The position numbers and the translations under genes were made by a program. A DNA stretch of 64,000 bases, from the NCBI RefSeq assembly GCF_030812295.1, contig NZ_JAUSSK010000002.1:248001-312000 (forward strand), read 5' to 3'. Below, in pieces: positions 27,746 to 35,947 of this stretch (positions are counted from its first letter, which is position 1; the number at the start of each line of letters is the position of its first letter). Below the pieces are notes generated by a model, which had not been told where the DNA came from, ran no database searches, and worked only from the letters and a program-made list of their open reading frames with translations. The DNA is from Luteibacter jiangsuensis (lineage in GTDB: Bacteria; Pseudomonadota; Gammaproteobacteria; Xanthomonadales; Rhodanobacteraceae).

Positions 27746-29020
27746 ATGACGAAACACGACACCCATCGCGCCATCGATGCGATCTGGAAGATCGAATCGC
27801 CTCGTCTCATCGCGACGATCGCGCGCATGGTGCGCGACCTCGACCTGGCCGAGGAGCTGGCGCAGGATGCGCTCGTCTCCGCACTGGAGCAGTGGCCCCG
27901 CGATGGCGTACCGCGCAATCCCGGCGCATGGCTGACGCAAACGGCGAAGCACCGCGCGGTGGATCGTATCCGGCGCGAGCGCATGGCCGGTCGTAAGCTC
28001 GAAGCCCTTGGCAAGGACATGGAGGGCTTGCTCGAATCGGACGATGACCGCCTGATCGATGCGCTCGACGACGACATCGGCGACGACATGCTGCGATTGA
28101 TCTTCACCGCCTGCCACCCGGCGCTGTCGATCGAGGCCCGCGTGGCATTGACACTACGCTTGTTGGGCGGATTGACCACCGACGAGATCGCACGCGCCTT
28201 CCTGGTTCCCGAGGCCACGGTCGCCCAACGCATCGTGCGGGCCAAACGCAGCCTGGCCGACGAAACCGTGGCCTACGAGGTACCTCGCGGCGATGCGTTG
28301 AAAGAACGACTCGCCTCCGTGCTCCGCGTCCTTTACCTCATCTTCAACGAAGGGTACGCGGCCACGGCGGGCGGTGACTGGATGCGTCCGGCGCTCTGCG
28401 ATGAAGCGCAGCGCCTGGGTCGTGTCCTTGCCGAACTGATGCCCGGCGAAGCGGAAGTCCACGGGCTGGTGGCGCTCATGGAAATCCAGGCATCCCGCGC
28501 GGGCGCGCGTACGGGCCCGGATGGACAGCCGATCCTGTTGCTCGACCAGGACCGCCGTCGCTGGGACCGCCTGCTGATCGGGCGCGGCCTCACCGCACTG
28601 GAACGCGCCGAGCGCCTGGGCGGGGCGCATGGCCCCTACGCGTTGCAAGCCGCCATCGCGGCCTGCCATGCACGCGCCACGCGTGCCGACGATACCGATT
28701 GGCCACGCATCGCCGCGTTGTACGCCGAACTTGTCGAGGTCGTGCCCTCGCCTGTCGTCGAACTCAATCGCGCGGTGGCCGTGTCGATGTCCGAGGGACC
28801 GGACGCGGCCTTGCCCATCGTCGAGGCGCTCATCGGCGAACCAGCGCTACGCGACTACCACCTGCTACCCAGCGTGCACGGCGACCTCCTGTTCCGCCTC
28901 GGCCGCATGGACGACGCCCGCGAAGCGTTCCTCCGCGCGGCGCGCATGACTCGGAACGAACGCGAACGCACCTTGCTCGAATCGCGGGCCAGGGCCTGCA
29001 CGGCCGCGACGCCGGATTGA
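27746..29020 (+). CDS. ECF42-type RNA polymerase sigma factor with C-terminal extension
   Basis: A 424-residue sigma factor. Region 2 spans about 10-85 ('ESPRLIATIARMVRDLDLAE', 'WLTQTAKHRAVDRIRRER'), and region 4 about 120-175 ('GLTTDEIARAFLVPEATVAQ'). The remaining ~240 residues form a helical, TPR-like extension ('LIFNEGYAATAGGDW', 'RDYHLLPSVHGDLLFRLGR') that in the ECF42 group is required for activity and replaces an anti-sigma factor. No anti-sigma gene is present here. I preferred the ATG at 27746. It closes a cluster with two DGPF proteins and one VOC protein, the known ECF42 arrangement. Confidence 0.9.
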   Translation: MTKHDTHRAIDAIWKIESPRLIATIARMVRDLDLAEELAQDALVSALEQWPRDGVPRNPGAWLTQTAKHRAVDRIRRERMAGRKLEALGKDMEGLLESDDDRLIDALDDDIGDDMLRLIFTACHPALSIEARVALTLRLLGGLTTDEIARAFLVPEATVAQRIVRAKRSLADETVAYEVPRGDALKERLASVLRVLYLIFNEGYAATAGGDWMRPALCDEAQRLGRVLAELMPGEAEVHGLVALMEIQASRAGARTGPDGQPILLLDQDRRRWDRLLIGRGLTALERAERLGGAHGPYALQAAIAACHARATRADDTDWPRIAALYAELVEVVPSPVVELNRAVAVSMSEGPDAALPIVEALIGEPALRDYHLLPSVHGDLLFRLGRMDDAREAFLRAARMTRNERERTLLESRARACTAATPD

Positions 29021-29112
29021 GCCCGACGACACCCGCCGCGCAGAGCGTACATACAGGAGGCCGCCGAGCGAATTGCCGCCGCGCGACGACGACTACTTCG
29101 CCTGATCCGCAC

Positions 29113-29619
29113 TCAGTGCGTGATATCGATCTTGACGTTGGTGCCGTCGGGCACGTCCTGCAACTGCTGCAGTACCGAGCCGGTCAGTTCGAAGTGCTCC
29201 CTGGCCGGCACGGGGTTCAGGTTCTCGACCGTGTACTCGCCCTCGGCGAAAACCGGCAAGGTGACATAGGTGTAGCACTCGCCATCCGCGCGGATTTTTC
29301 CCGCTTCGATCAGTGCTTCGACCAGCGGCGGCAACAACCAGTCTTCGGCGATCTCCTCGCGCAGCAGGTTGTTGAATCCCGGCACGCTCTCCGCGACGCG
29401 CTCGATTTCGGCGGTACCGGTGTTGAGCCAGAAGATGCCGCCTTCGTCCGCTTCGTAGAACATGTCGCCCAGCGCCGTGAACAGCAACGGCGTGAAGGCG
29501 TCGCCGATGCGCCAGCGCCAGGATTCGGCGAGCGCGTCGATGGCCTCCTTGTCCGGCGTGCAGATGAGGTCGTTCCAGGAGAGGGCCATGGGGGCGCCTT
29601 TTTCGATCGGGGTCGCCAT
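29113..29619 (-). CDS. DUF1851 (Tdi1-type T6SS immunity family) protein
   Basis: A 168-residue acidic, cytoplasmic protein whose C-terminal part looks like DUF1851, the family that includes the type VI immunity protein Tdi1 ('FYEADEGGIFWLNTGTAEIE', 'LLPPLVEALIEAGKIRADGE'). The family often neutralises toxic effectors or binds their partners. No toxin, VgrG or other type VI gene is near, so it may be a solitary or repurposed immunity protein. Two starts are plausible: ATG 29619 with GGAG 10 nt upstream (used here) and ATG 29589. It lies 47 nt after the serine-hydrolase lipoprotein gene on the same strand. Confidence 0.7.
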   Translation of the reverse strand: MATPIEKGAPMALSWNDLICTPDKEAIDALAESWRWRIGDAFTPLLFTALGDMFYEADEGGIFWLNTGTAEIERVAESVPGFNNLLREEIAEDWLLPPLVEALIEAGKIRADGECYTYVTLPVFAEGEYTVENLNPVPAREHFELTGSVLQQLQDVPDGTNVKIDITH

Positions 29620-29666
29620 TTTAGGCTTTCTCCGCGCGCGGTGCCTCGCCGCCTGCTCGACAGAAC

Positions 29667-30860
29667 CTAATGGCCCGGCGCATTGTCGAAGGCGCGGTTC
29701 ACCGCGCGCACGAAGGCGGCCCGCGCCTTGGCCTGTGCCTCGTCCGTCGCCACGGGCCACGCGGCCAACTGCACGATGACGAGGCGCCGCTTCGGGTCCA
29801 CGTGCAGCAACTGGCCGAAGATGCCGATGCCTTCGAAGCTGCCGTCGTCGTACGTCCACCACTGGTAGCCGTAGCCGCGGCCCGGCGTGCCGATGTCCGC
29901 ATGCGTGCGCGTGGCGTCGTCGAGCCAGCCATCCGCGAGCACCGGCTTGCCACCGGCGATGCCACCGTCGAGCAGGAACTGCCCCAGCCGCGCGTAATCG
30001 CCCAGGGTGGCGGACACGCCGGAGCCGCCGGCCTCCGTACCGTCCACATCGTCCTTCAGCCAAAGCGCATCCGCGGCCATGCCATAAGGCTTCCAGATTT
30101 TCTCGGAGAGGTACGCCGCCAGTGTCTTGCCGGTCGCCCGCGTGACGAGGATGCCGATCAGGTCGGTCTCCCCTGTCTTGTAGACCCAGCGTTCGCCGGG
30201 CGCGAACTCCCGCGGCAACCGTGCCATGTACGAGACCAGCAAGGGGACGCCAGGCTGACGCAACCCTTCGTACATCATCGCCACGTCCGACTTCGGATCG
30301 GCATAATCCTCGTTCCAGCGCACGCCCGAGGTCATGGAAAGCAATTGCCGGACCGTCACGTCGCGGTAGGCACCCGCGGACAGCTCGGGGATATACCGCG
30401 TCACCTTGTCATCGAGGCTGTGTATCGCGCCGTCGCGCAAGGCCGCACCGACCAGGGTGGAGGTGAACGACTTGGCCACGGAGAACGATGTCCAGCGGGT
30501 GGCCGGACCGGCGCCGAGGCCGTAGCGTTCGAGACGTACCCGGCCATCCTCGACGACCATGACACCCGCCACGTGGTGAGCCGCCATGTAGCTCTCGAGC
30601 GTCGAGCCGTCGTCGAAACGCGGCGACAGCGGCGCGCCGGCGGGTAATGGATGCGCGCTGCCGCGCGGTACGACGTTGCTCGCGTAATGCGTCTCCATCG
30701 CGCGGAACGCCGCTTCGCGCTGCGCCTGGTCCCAGAACAGCACGTCGGTACGGCGCGCATGCGGCGCCGCGCATCCCACAAGGAACAACAGGGCAAGCAG
30801 CAACCCCAGGCCCATTGCCGGCAGGGTCGGCTCCCACCACTTGCGGGAACGGTGGTTCAC
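29667..30860 (-). CDS. Beta-lactamase-fold serine hydrolase lipoprotein
   Basis: A 397-residue class C beta-lactamase-like hydrolase. The nucleophile motif SxxK is in 'TSFSVAKSFTSTLVG', the Tyr motif is probably 'YKTGETDLIG', and late 'RGYGYQWW' replaces KTG-like text, as in many EstB/6-aminohexanoate hydrolase relatives. A lipobox ('LLFLVGC') follows a hydrophobic helix, so it is probably an exported lipoprotein. The GTG start overlaps the stop of the YbhN-like gene (GTGA), implying coupling. The first codons are made from a REP-like sequence (30815-30838), an oddity; a start at the ATG just after it would lack the positively charged n-region. Confidence 0.8.
   Translation of the reverse strand: MNHRSRKWWEPTLPAMGLGLLLALLFLVGCAAPHARRTDVLFWDQAQREAAFRAMETHYASNVVPRGSAHPLPAGAPLSPRFDDGSTLESYMAAHHVAGVMVVEDGRVRLERYGLGAGPATRWTSFSVAKSFTSTLVGAALRDGAIHSLDDKVTRYIPELSAGAYRDVTVRQLLSMTSGVRWNEDYADPKSDVAMMYEGLRQPGVPLLVSYMARLPREFAPGERWVYKTGETDLIGILVTRATGKTLAAYLSEKIWKPYGMAADALWLKDDVDGTEAGGSGVSATLGDYARLGQFLLDGGIAGGKPVLADGWLDDATRTHADIGTPGRGYGYQWWTYDDGSFEGIGIFGQLLHVDPKRRLVIVQLAAWPVATDEAQAKARAAFVRAVNRAFDNAPGH
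30815..30838. repeat. REP-like element inside a coding sequence
   Basis: TTGCCGGCAGGGTCGGCTCC followed by CACCA is the same palindromic unit as at 1874-2006 in inverted orientation. On the minus strand it encodes WWEPTLPA within the signal-peptide region of the serine-hydrolase gene. Confidence 0.65.
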
Positions 30861-31801
30861 GAGGCTTTCCTCGCGCGGCGGCGGAGCTCGAAGGCGCCCA
30901 GTGCGAGCGACGCGATCGCCAGCGGCCCCAGCCCGTAGATCACGCGGTAGGCAAGCAAGGCCGCCAGGACCTGGGCACGCTGCTCCTGTGGAAAGGCCGC
31001 CAGCGTCAACGCTTCGAACGCCCCGATCCCGCCCGGTGTATTGCTGACGATGCCGGCGATGATCGCGCCGACATAGATCGGTGCGAAGTCGAGGAAGCTG
31101 CCCGCGATCTCGGCGGGAAGCAGCAAGTACATGGCGGCGATGGCACCGATCATCTCGAGTACGCCGATGACGATTTGTGCCCCGGCCGACCGGGCCGACG
31201 GCACGGGCGTGCTGAACTTCCAGACCCGCAGTTCGTCGTGCTTGCCGGCCAGCCAGCGTAGCAACAGGACGAAGAGGCTCACGAGCGCCGCGCCCAGCCA
31301 TCGGCCCCAGCCGTGCGCTATCGACGGCTCCAGCATCAGGGCGATGGCGGTCACGGCGGCAAAACCCATGGCCACGGCGAAACCGACCAACCCGACGACC
31401 CGCGCCACGTCGGCCGCACTCACTCCGCGTGTCGACAAGATGCGATAGCGCAGCGCGGTACCGGTGATGGCGTGGAAACCGAGTGCATTGCAGATCGCGT
31501 GCGTGGTCGCGCCTGCGAATATCTTCATGCGCATCGACACCTTGCCCGGCACGACGGTTTCCACGGCGAAGACGTCGTAGGCGGTGAGGCAGGCCCAGCT
31601 GAGCAAGGCGGCGGCGATCGAACCGGCGACATGCCAGCGAGGGATCCTGTCGACGGCGTCGCGCACGTCATGCCAGGCCATGCGTGCGATGTACCGATGC
31701 AGCAGGAAAACGGCGACACCGAGGATCGCCACCATCAGCAGGTGCTTCGCCAGCCAGGCCGCGATCGTCTTCAGGGACCGCTTCGTGTCGTTATCCGTCA
31801 C
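30857..31801 (-). CDS. YbhN/UPF0104-type integral membrane protein
   Basis: A ~314-residue inner-membrane protein with about eight helices, resembling the lysylphosphatidylglycerol synthase transmembrane region (UPF0104/YbhN). Characteristic text includes 'LSWACLTAYDVFAVETVVPG', 'HAICNALGFHAITGTALRYR' and 'GIVSNTPGGIGAFEALTL'. The family includes lipid flippase-like proteins; the transported lipid is unknown here. I chose GTG 31801 because the 16 residues ahead of it do not look coding; ATG 31849 is the alternative. The stop overlaps the start of the serine-hydrolase lipoprotein, so the two form a coupled operon. It is divergent from modE. Confidence 0.8.
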   Translation of the reverse strand: MTDNDTKRSLKTIAAWLAKHLLMVAILGVAVFLLHRYIARMAWHDVRDAVDRIPRWHVAGSIAAALLSWACLTAYDVFAVETVVPGKVSMRMKIFAGATTHAICNALGFHAITGTALRYRILSTRGVSAADVARVVGLVGFAVAMGFAAVTAIALMLEPSIAHGWGRWLGAALVSLFVLLLRWLAGKHDELRVWKFSTPVPSARSAGAQIVIGVLEMIGAIAAMYLLLPAEIAGSFLDFAPIYVGAIIAGIVSNTPGGIGAFEALTLAAFPQEQRAQVLAALLAYRVIYGLGPLAIASLALGAFELRRRARKAS

Positions 31802-31908
31802 TGCTCCACTCTTGCCATCGGGCGCTCGCCCACGAACGGCGGGCATCATCCCACGATGAGGCCCCGGCGGGGCTAGACTTGCGCCCAGAGGTTTTTTCCG
31901 GGAACACC

Positions 31909-32703
31909 ATGCTTCACTACGAAGGTTCGCTCTGGCTGTCCGACGGCGCCCGCCGATGGGGCGGCGCCGATCGTGTCGAACTGCTCGCGCAGATTGGCGC
32001 CACCGGCTCCATCACCGCCGCCGCCAAGGCGGTGGGGATGAGCTACAAGGGCGCATGGGATGCGGTGGAAGCCATGAACAACCTGGCTGGCGAAACACTT
32101 GTCCTGCGCGCCACCGGGGGCCGTGGCGGTGGCGGCGCCCGCCTCACGCCACGCGCCGAGCGCCTGATCGCCGCGTTCCGTGGCATCGATGCGGAGCACC
32201 GGCGTTTCGTGGAGCGTCTCGCGGCACTCGGCGACGAAGCCACCGATGACATCCACCTGTTGAGGCGATTCACCATGCGGACCAGCGCACGTAACCAACT
32301 GGCCGGCGTCGTTCGCGCCGTCACCGCGGGCGCGGTCAACGACACGGTGGACATCGCCTTGCCGAGCGGCGCGCCGCTCGTCGCCACGGTGACGAAGGAG
32401 AGCACGGCCAGCCTGGCGCTGGCGCCGGGGCGCGCGGTAGTCGCCCTGGTCAAGGCCAGCTGGGTCATGCTCGGTTTGCCGGACGAACACCTGCGCGTAT
32501 CGGCGTCGAACCAACTGCCGGGTACGGTGCTGCGAACGACGCCGGGCGCGGTGAATGCCGAAGTATCCGTCGAACTCGATGGTGGGGGCACCGTCACGGC
32601 TATCATCACCATGGAAAGCGCGAGCGCGCTGGGGCTCGCCGAGGGCTCGGCCATCGTCGCCATCTTCGATGCCTCATCGGTGATCGTCGGCGTGACCGAC
32701 TGA
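31909..32703 (+). CDS. modE: Molybdate-dependent transcriptional regulator ModE
   Basis: A 264-residue ModE. The N-terminal winged helix has 'LLAQIGATGSITAAAKAVGM' and 'SYKGAWDAVEAMNNLAGETL', the DNA-contacting helix typical of ModE. Two molybdate-binding TOBE/Mop domains follow at about 125-190 ('TSARNQLAGVVRAVTAGAV') and 197-262 ('SASNQLPGTVLRTTPGAVN'). With molybdate bound the family represses modABC. It converges on modC with an 8-nt gap, and a sequence like a ModE operator lies before modA (34828-34851), so the whole circuit is in the window. Confidence 0.95.
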   Translation: MLHYEGSLWLSDGARRWGGADRVELLAQIGATGSITAAAKAVGMSYKGAWDAVEAMNNLAGETLVLRATGGRGGGGARLTPRAERLIAAFRGIDAEHRRFVERLAALGDEATDDIHLLRRFTMRTSARNQLAGVVRAVTAGAVNDTVDIALPSGAPLVATVTKESTASLALAPGRAVVALVKASWVMLGLPDEHLRVSASNQLPGTVLRTTPGAVNAEVSVELDGGGTVTAIITMESASALGLAEGSAIVAIFDASSVIVGVTD

Positions 32704-32711
32704 AGCAACGG

Positions 32712-33374
32712 CTATACGACCCGGCCGTCGCGCACCTCGATCGTATGGCCGTCCAGCGCTTCGACATCGGCCGGATCATGGGTGATCACCAGTAACGGCG
32801 GGTCGAGGCGCGCCTGCAATGCCATCAGTTCGCCGCGCATGCGTCCGCGCAGGGCGGGGTCCAGCGCGGCGAAGGGCTCGTCGAGCAGGACGAGACGCGG
32901 CTCCGCCGCCAACGCACGCGCCAGTGCCACACGCTGGCGCTGGCCGCCGGAGATCCGCACTGGATAGCTGTCAGCCACGGCGGCCAGTTCGAAGATGTCG
33001 AGCCAGCGGCGTACCCGATCGTCGTGGAAGCGGCGGCGGGGATTGAGCCAGCCACGCGCGAGCCCGAAGCCGATGTTCTGCGCCACCGTGAGGTGCGGGA
33101 ACAGCGCGTAGTCCTGGAACACATACGCCACCCCCCGATCCCGCGGCGGCAGGTCCACGCCCATCCTGGTATCCAGCAGCGTGCGACCGTCGACGCGGAC
33201 GTGTCCCTCGTCCGGCGTGAGCAAGCCGGCCATCGCACGCAGCGTCAGGCTCTTGCCCGCACCGGAGGGGCCGAAGATGACGATGCGCCGATGCGCCGAT
33301 GCGAATGCCACGTCCAGCTCGAAGTGCCGGTCGTCGGCCCGCAGCGTCTTGCGGATGGCGATGTCGACACTCAT
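32712..33374 (-). CDS. modC: Molybdate ABC transporter ATP-binding protein, lacking the Mop domain
   Basis: A 220-residue ATPase. Walker A is 'IFGPSGAGKSLTLRAM', the Q-loop 'YVFQDYALFPHLTVAQN', the signature 'ISGGQRQRVALARAL', Walker B 'LVLLDEPFAALD', and the switch His 'LLVITHDPADVE'. It drives molybdate import with ModB and ModA. E. coli ModC has ~350 residues because of a C-terminal TOBE/Mop regulatory domain; here the protein ends soon after the switch region, so that domain is missing. The start overlaps the modB stop by 4 nt (ATGA). Confidence 0.93.
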   Translation of the reverse strand: MSVDIAIRKTLRADDRHFELDVAFASAHRRIVIFGPSGAGKSLTLRAMAGLLTPDEGHVRVDGRTLLDTRMGVDLPPRDRGVAYVFQDYALFPHLTVAQNIGFGLARGWLNPRRRFHDDRVRRWLDIFELAAVADSYPVRISGGQRQRVALARALAAEPRLVLLDEPFAALDPALRGRMRGELMALQARLDPPLLVITHDPADVEALDGHTIEVRDGRVV

Positions 33375-34045
33375 GGACGCGCCCGCCGCAGGTGGGCGGG
33401 CGCCAGCCAGCCAGCCAGCAACAAGGCGGCGACACAGGTCACCGAGGTGACCGTCACCATGATCCCCGCGGTGCGATCGTCGCCGGCCTGCACGGCGGCG
33501 TAGATCGCGACCGACAAGGTCTGCGTCCGTCCAGGGAGGTTGCCTGCGATCATCAGCGTCGCTCCGAACTCGCCTAGCGCCCGGGCGAAAGCGAGCAACG
33601 CGCCCGCGGTGATGCCACGCGCGGCGAGCGGCAGGGATACGCGAAAGAACACGGCTGCCTCACGCAGGCCCAGCACCCGCGCCGCGTCCTCGAGCTGCGG
33701 ATCGACCGCCTCGAAAGCGGCGCGGGCCGCTTTCTGCACGAGTGGAAAGGCGACCAGGGTCGAGGCGATCACCGCCCCCTGCCAGGTGAAGACCAGTTGG
33801 ATACCCAGGCGATCGAGCCACTCACCGAACACACCGCGACGGCCGAGCAACACGAGGAGGTAGTAACCCAGCACCGTCGGAGGCAGCACCAGTGGCAAGG
33901 TCAGGATGGAGTCGACCAGTTCGCGTGCATGCGAGCGCCAGCGCGACAGGCCGAAGGCGACGGCCACGCCCAGCACGAGGTTGATCGCCGTTGCCCACAA
34001 CGCGACCTTGAGGGAAAGCGCGAGCGGGAGCCAGACGGTGCCCAC
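33371..34045 (-). CDS. modB: Molybdate ABC transporter permease
   Basis: A 224-residue inner-membrane permease with about five helices. The EAA loop that contacts ModC is 'AFEAVDPQLEDAARVLGL' with the conserved Gly, and 'RALGEFGATLMIAGNLPG' is the ModB/CysT-type signature. It starts at GTG 34045, 6 nt after the modA stop, and overlaps modC by 4 nt, giving a compact modABC operon. Confidence 0.94.
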   Translation of the reverse strand: MGTVWLPLALSLKVALWATAINLVLGVAVAFGLSRWRSHARELVDSILTLPLVLPPTVLGYYLLVLLGRRGVFGEWLDRLGIQLVFTWQGAVIASTLVAFPLVQKAARAAFEAVDPQLEDAARVLGLREAAVFFRVSLPLAARGITAGALLAFARALGEFGATLMIAGNLPGRTQTLSVAIYAAVQAGDDRTAGIMVTVTSVTCVAALLLAGWLAPAHLRRARP

Positions 34046-34051
34046 GGGAAC

Positions 34052-34801
34052 TCAGGGCGCCCGGAAACCGAAACCGGCGAGGATCGCCCGTCCGTCGGCC
34101 GACTGTACGAAGGCCTCGAACCGCCCTGCCTCACGCGCCTGCTTCGAACCGGCGACGACAGCGATCGGATAGGTGATCGGCGTGGGTGTGGGCACGACGG
34201 CGGCCACATCCACCTTGTCCTTCATGATCGCCGCGTCGGTGGCGAATACGAAGCCGGCATCCACTTCTCCACGAGCGACGTAATCCAGGCCTTGCCGCAC
34301 GTTCTGCGCCAGCACGCCTTTCGCCGACACCACATCCCAGAGCCCTTGCCGCTCCAGCGCAGCCTTCGTGTACCGGCCCACGGGCACGGACGCCGGGTCG
34401 CCGTAGGCGACACGTGTCACCTTCGTGTCCCTCAGGTCGGTGGGCCCCGTCACATGGACGCGGCCATCCTTCGGCACGACCAGGACAAGCCGGTTGCTGG
34501 CGAAGTCCTGCCGCGTGGCAGGGTCGATGGCTCCCGCCGTCACGGCCTTGTCCATGGCGGCCTGGTCGGCCGAGGCGAACACGTCGGCCGGGGCGCCACT
34601 GGAGATCTGGCGCAAAAGCACATCCGACGCGGCGAAATTGAGAACCACGCGGGTTCCCGGATGCGCCGCCTCGTAGGCCTTGCCGACCGCCTGGAAGGCG
34701 TCGGTAAGGCTGGAGGCGGCCGACACCACGAGGTCGGCGGCCGTCGCGGCGGCGACCGGAACGGCGAGGAGGACCAGCGCGACCAACGACCGAAGGCGCA
34801 T
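34052..34801 (-). CDS. modA: Molybdate-binding periplasmic protein
   Basis: A 249-residue substrate-binding protein. A signal peptide (about 1-21, 'LVALVLLAVPVAAATA') precedes 'DLVVSAASSLTDAFQAVGKA', the hallmark ModA start whose Ser residues bind the oxyanion; 'SSGAPADVFASAD' and 'NRLVLVVPK' are further ModA signatures. It captures molybdate or tungstate for ModBC. First gene of the modABC operon; a ModE-like dyad ends 27 nt upstream of its ATG, consistent with repression when molybdate is plentiful. Confidence 0.94.
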   Translation of the reverse strand: MRLRSLVALVLLAVPVAAATAADLVVSAASSLTDAFQAVGKAYEAAHPGTRVVLNFAASDVLLRQISSGAPADVFASADQAAMDKAVTAGAIDPATRQDFASNRLVLVVPKDGRVHVTGPTDLRDTKVTRVAYGDPASVPVGRYTKAALERQGLWDVVSAKGVLAQNVRQGLDYVARGEVDAGFVFATDAAIMKDKVDVAAVVPTPTPITYPIAVVAGSKQAREAGRFEAFVQSADGRAILAGFGFRAP

Positions 34802-34827
34802 GAAGAAGGTTCCGGGATGGGGACGAT

Positions 34828-34851
34828 CGCAATATAGGAACCTACATAGCG
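34828..34851 (-). promoter_or_regulatory. Candidate ModE operator upstream of modA
   Basis: CGCAATATAGGA and ACCTACATAGCG form a 24-bp inverted repeat with 18 of 24 positions symmetric. The half-sites CGCAATATA and TACATAGCG, separated by 6 nt, closely follow the E. coli ModE pattern CGnTATATA-N6-TATATAnCG. It lies 27-50 nt upstream of the modA ATG, where bound ModE-molybdate would block the promoter, and in the same gap as the divergent efflux operon. Confidence 0.75.
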
Positions 34852-34957
34852 GCCGGTCAATGAGAATCCGGACCTCGCCGCCCGCGCACGAATCGCCAAG
34901 CAAACCCACCGCCGCCGGTGGCAGTTTGGGCGCCGTATCGAGGGTGGAAGGGACTGC

Positions 34958-35947
34958 ATGAAACAGGCGTTGCGCATCATCGGGGGACTGCTGGTGCTTG
35001 GCACGCTGGCGGTGCTCCTGTTCTTCTGGCTGGACCGCACCGAAACGACCACGGACGCCTACGTGACGGGACGTATCCATCCCGTGGCTCCGCGCGTCAC
35101 CGGCACCGTGCAGACGCTGCGGGTGAATGACAACCAGCACGTGAGGGCCGGGGACATCTTGCTGGAACTGGATACGCGCGATTTCGACGTGCGCGTGGAA
35201 CAGGCGCGGGCGGAGATCGACCGGGCGACGGGCCAGCTGGCCAGCGCGGAGGCGCAGATCGTCGAGGCCGATGCGTCCATCGTCGCCGCCGAGGCGAGCG
35301 CACGAAAGACCGCTCTGGATCTCCGGCGCGCGGCTGAACTGGTGAACGAGACGCCACGCGGCGTCTCGCAACAGGAGTACGACGCGGCAAAGGCCGCCGC
35401 CGACTCGGCCGAAGCCAATCGTGCCAGTGCCGCCGCGCGCAAGGTGGCCGCGCTCGCCGCCCGCGAATCGGCCAAGGCGCAGGTGGCCACCGGTGAAGCC
35501 TCTCTGCACGACGCCTTGCTGGCCTACGGATACACCCGGGTGATCGCTCCGGTGAGCGGCTACGTGGGGCGCCGGACCGTCGAGGTGGGCGCGCGGGTCA
35601 ACGCGGGCCAGACCCTGCTTTCGATCGTCTCGGACGAGGTATGGGTGGTCGCCAACTACAAGGAGACCCAGCTGCACGGCATGCAGCGCGGCACGGAAGC
35701 GAGCATGACGGTCGACGCGATCCCCGGCGTGACCTTCATCGGCCACGTGGACAGCCTCTCGCCGGCCTCCGGTTCACAATTCGCCTTGCTCCCGCCCGAC
35801 AACGCCACCGGTAACTTCACCAAGGTGGTCCAGCGCGTGCCGGTGAAGATCCTGTTCTCCGCCGGCGACCTCGGCCGCTATCGCGAGCGGCTGGCGCCGG
35901 GACTGTCGACCATCGTCAAGATCCGCGAGGGAGAACAGGCGCGATGA
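34958..35947 (+). CDS. HlyD/EmrA-type membrane fusion protein
   Basis: A 329-residue periplasmic adaptor. One N-terminal helix (8-26) anchors it; 'TDAYVTGRIHPVAPRVTGTV' opens the lipoyl domain, an Ala-rich alpha-helical hairpin spans about 70-175, and 'YTRVIAPVSGYVGRRTVEVG' closes the lipoyl domain before beta-barrel 'DEVWVVANYKETQL'. It links an EmrB-type pump to an outer-membrane channel. Its stop overlaps the channel gene by 4 nt. Divergent from modA; ModE control of this operon is possible because the ModE-like dyad is in the shared gap, but that is an inference. Confidence 0.92.
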   Translation: MKQALRIIGGLLVLGTLAVLLFFWLDRTETTTDAYVTGRIHPVAPRVTGTVQTLRVNDNQHVRAGDILLELDTRDFDVRVEQARAEIDRATGQLASAEAQIVEADASIVAAEASARKTALDLRRAAELVNETPRGVSQQEYDAAKAAADSAEANRASAAARKVAALAARESAKAQVATGEASLHDALLAYGYTRVIAPVSGYVGRRTVEVGARVNAGQTLLSIVSDEVWVVANYKETQLHGMQRGTEASMTVDAIPGVTFIGHVDSLSPASGSQFALLPPDNATGNFTKVVQRVPVKILFSAGDLGRYRERLAPGLSTIVKIREGEQAR

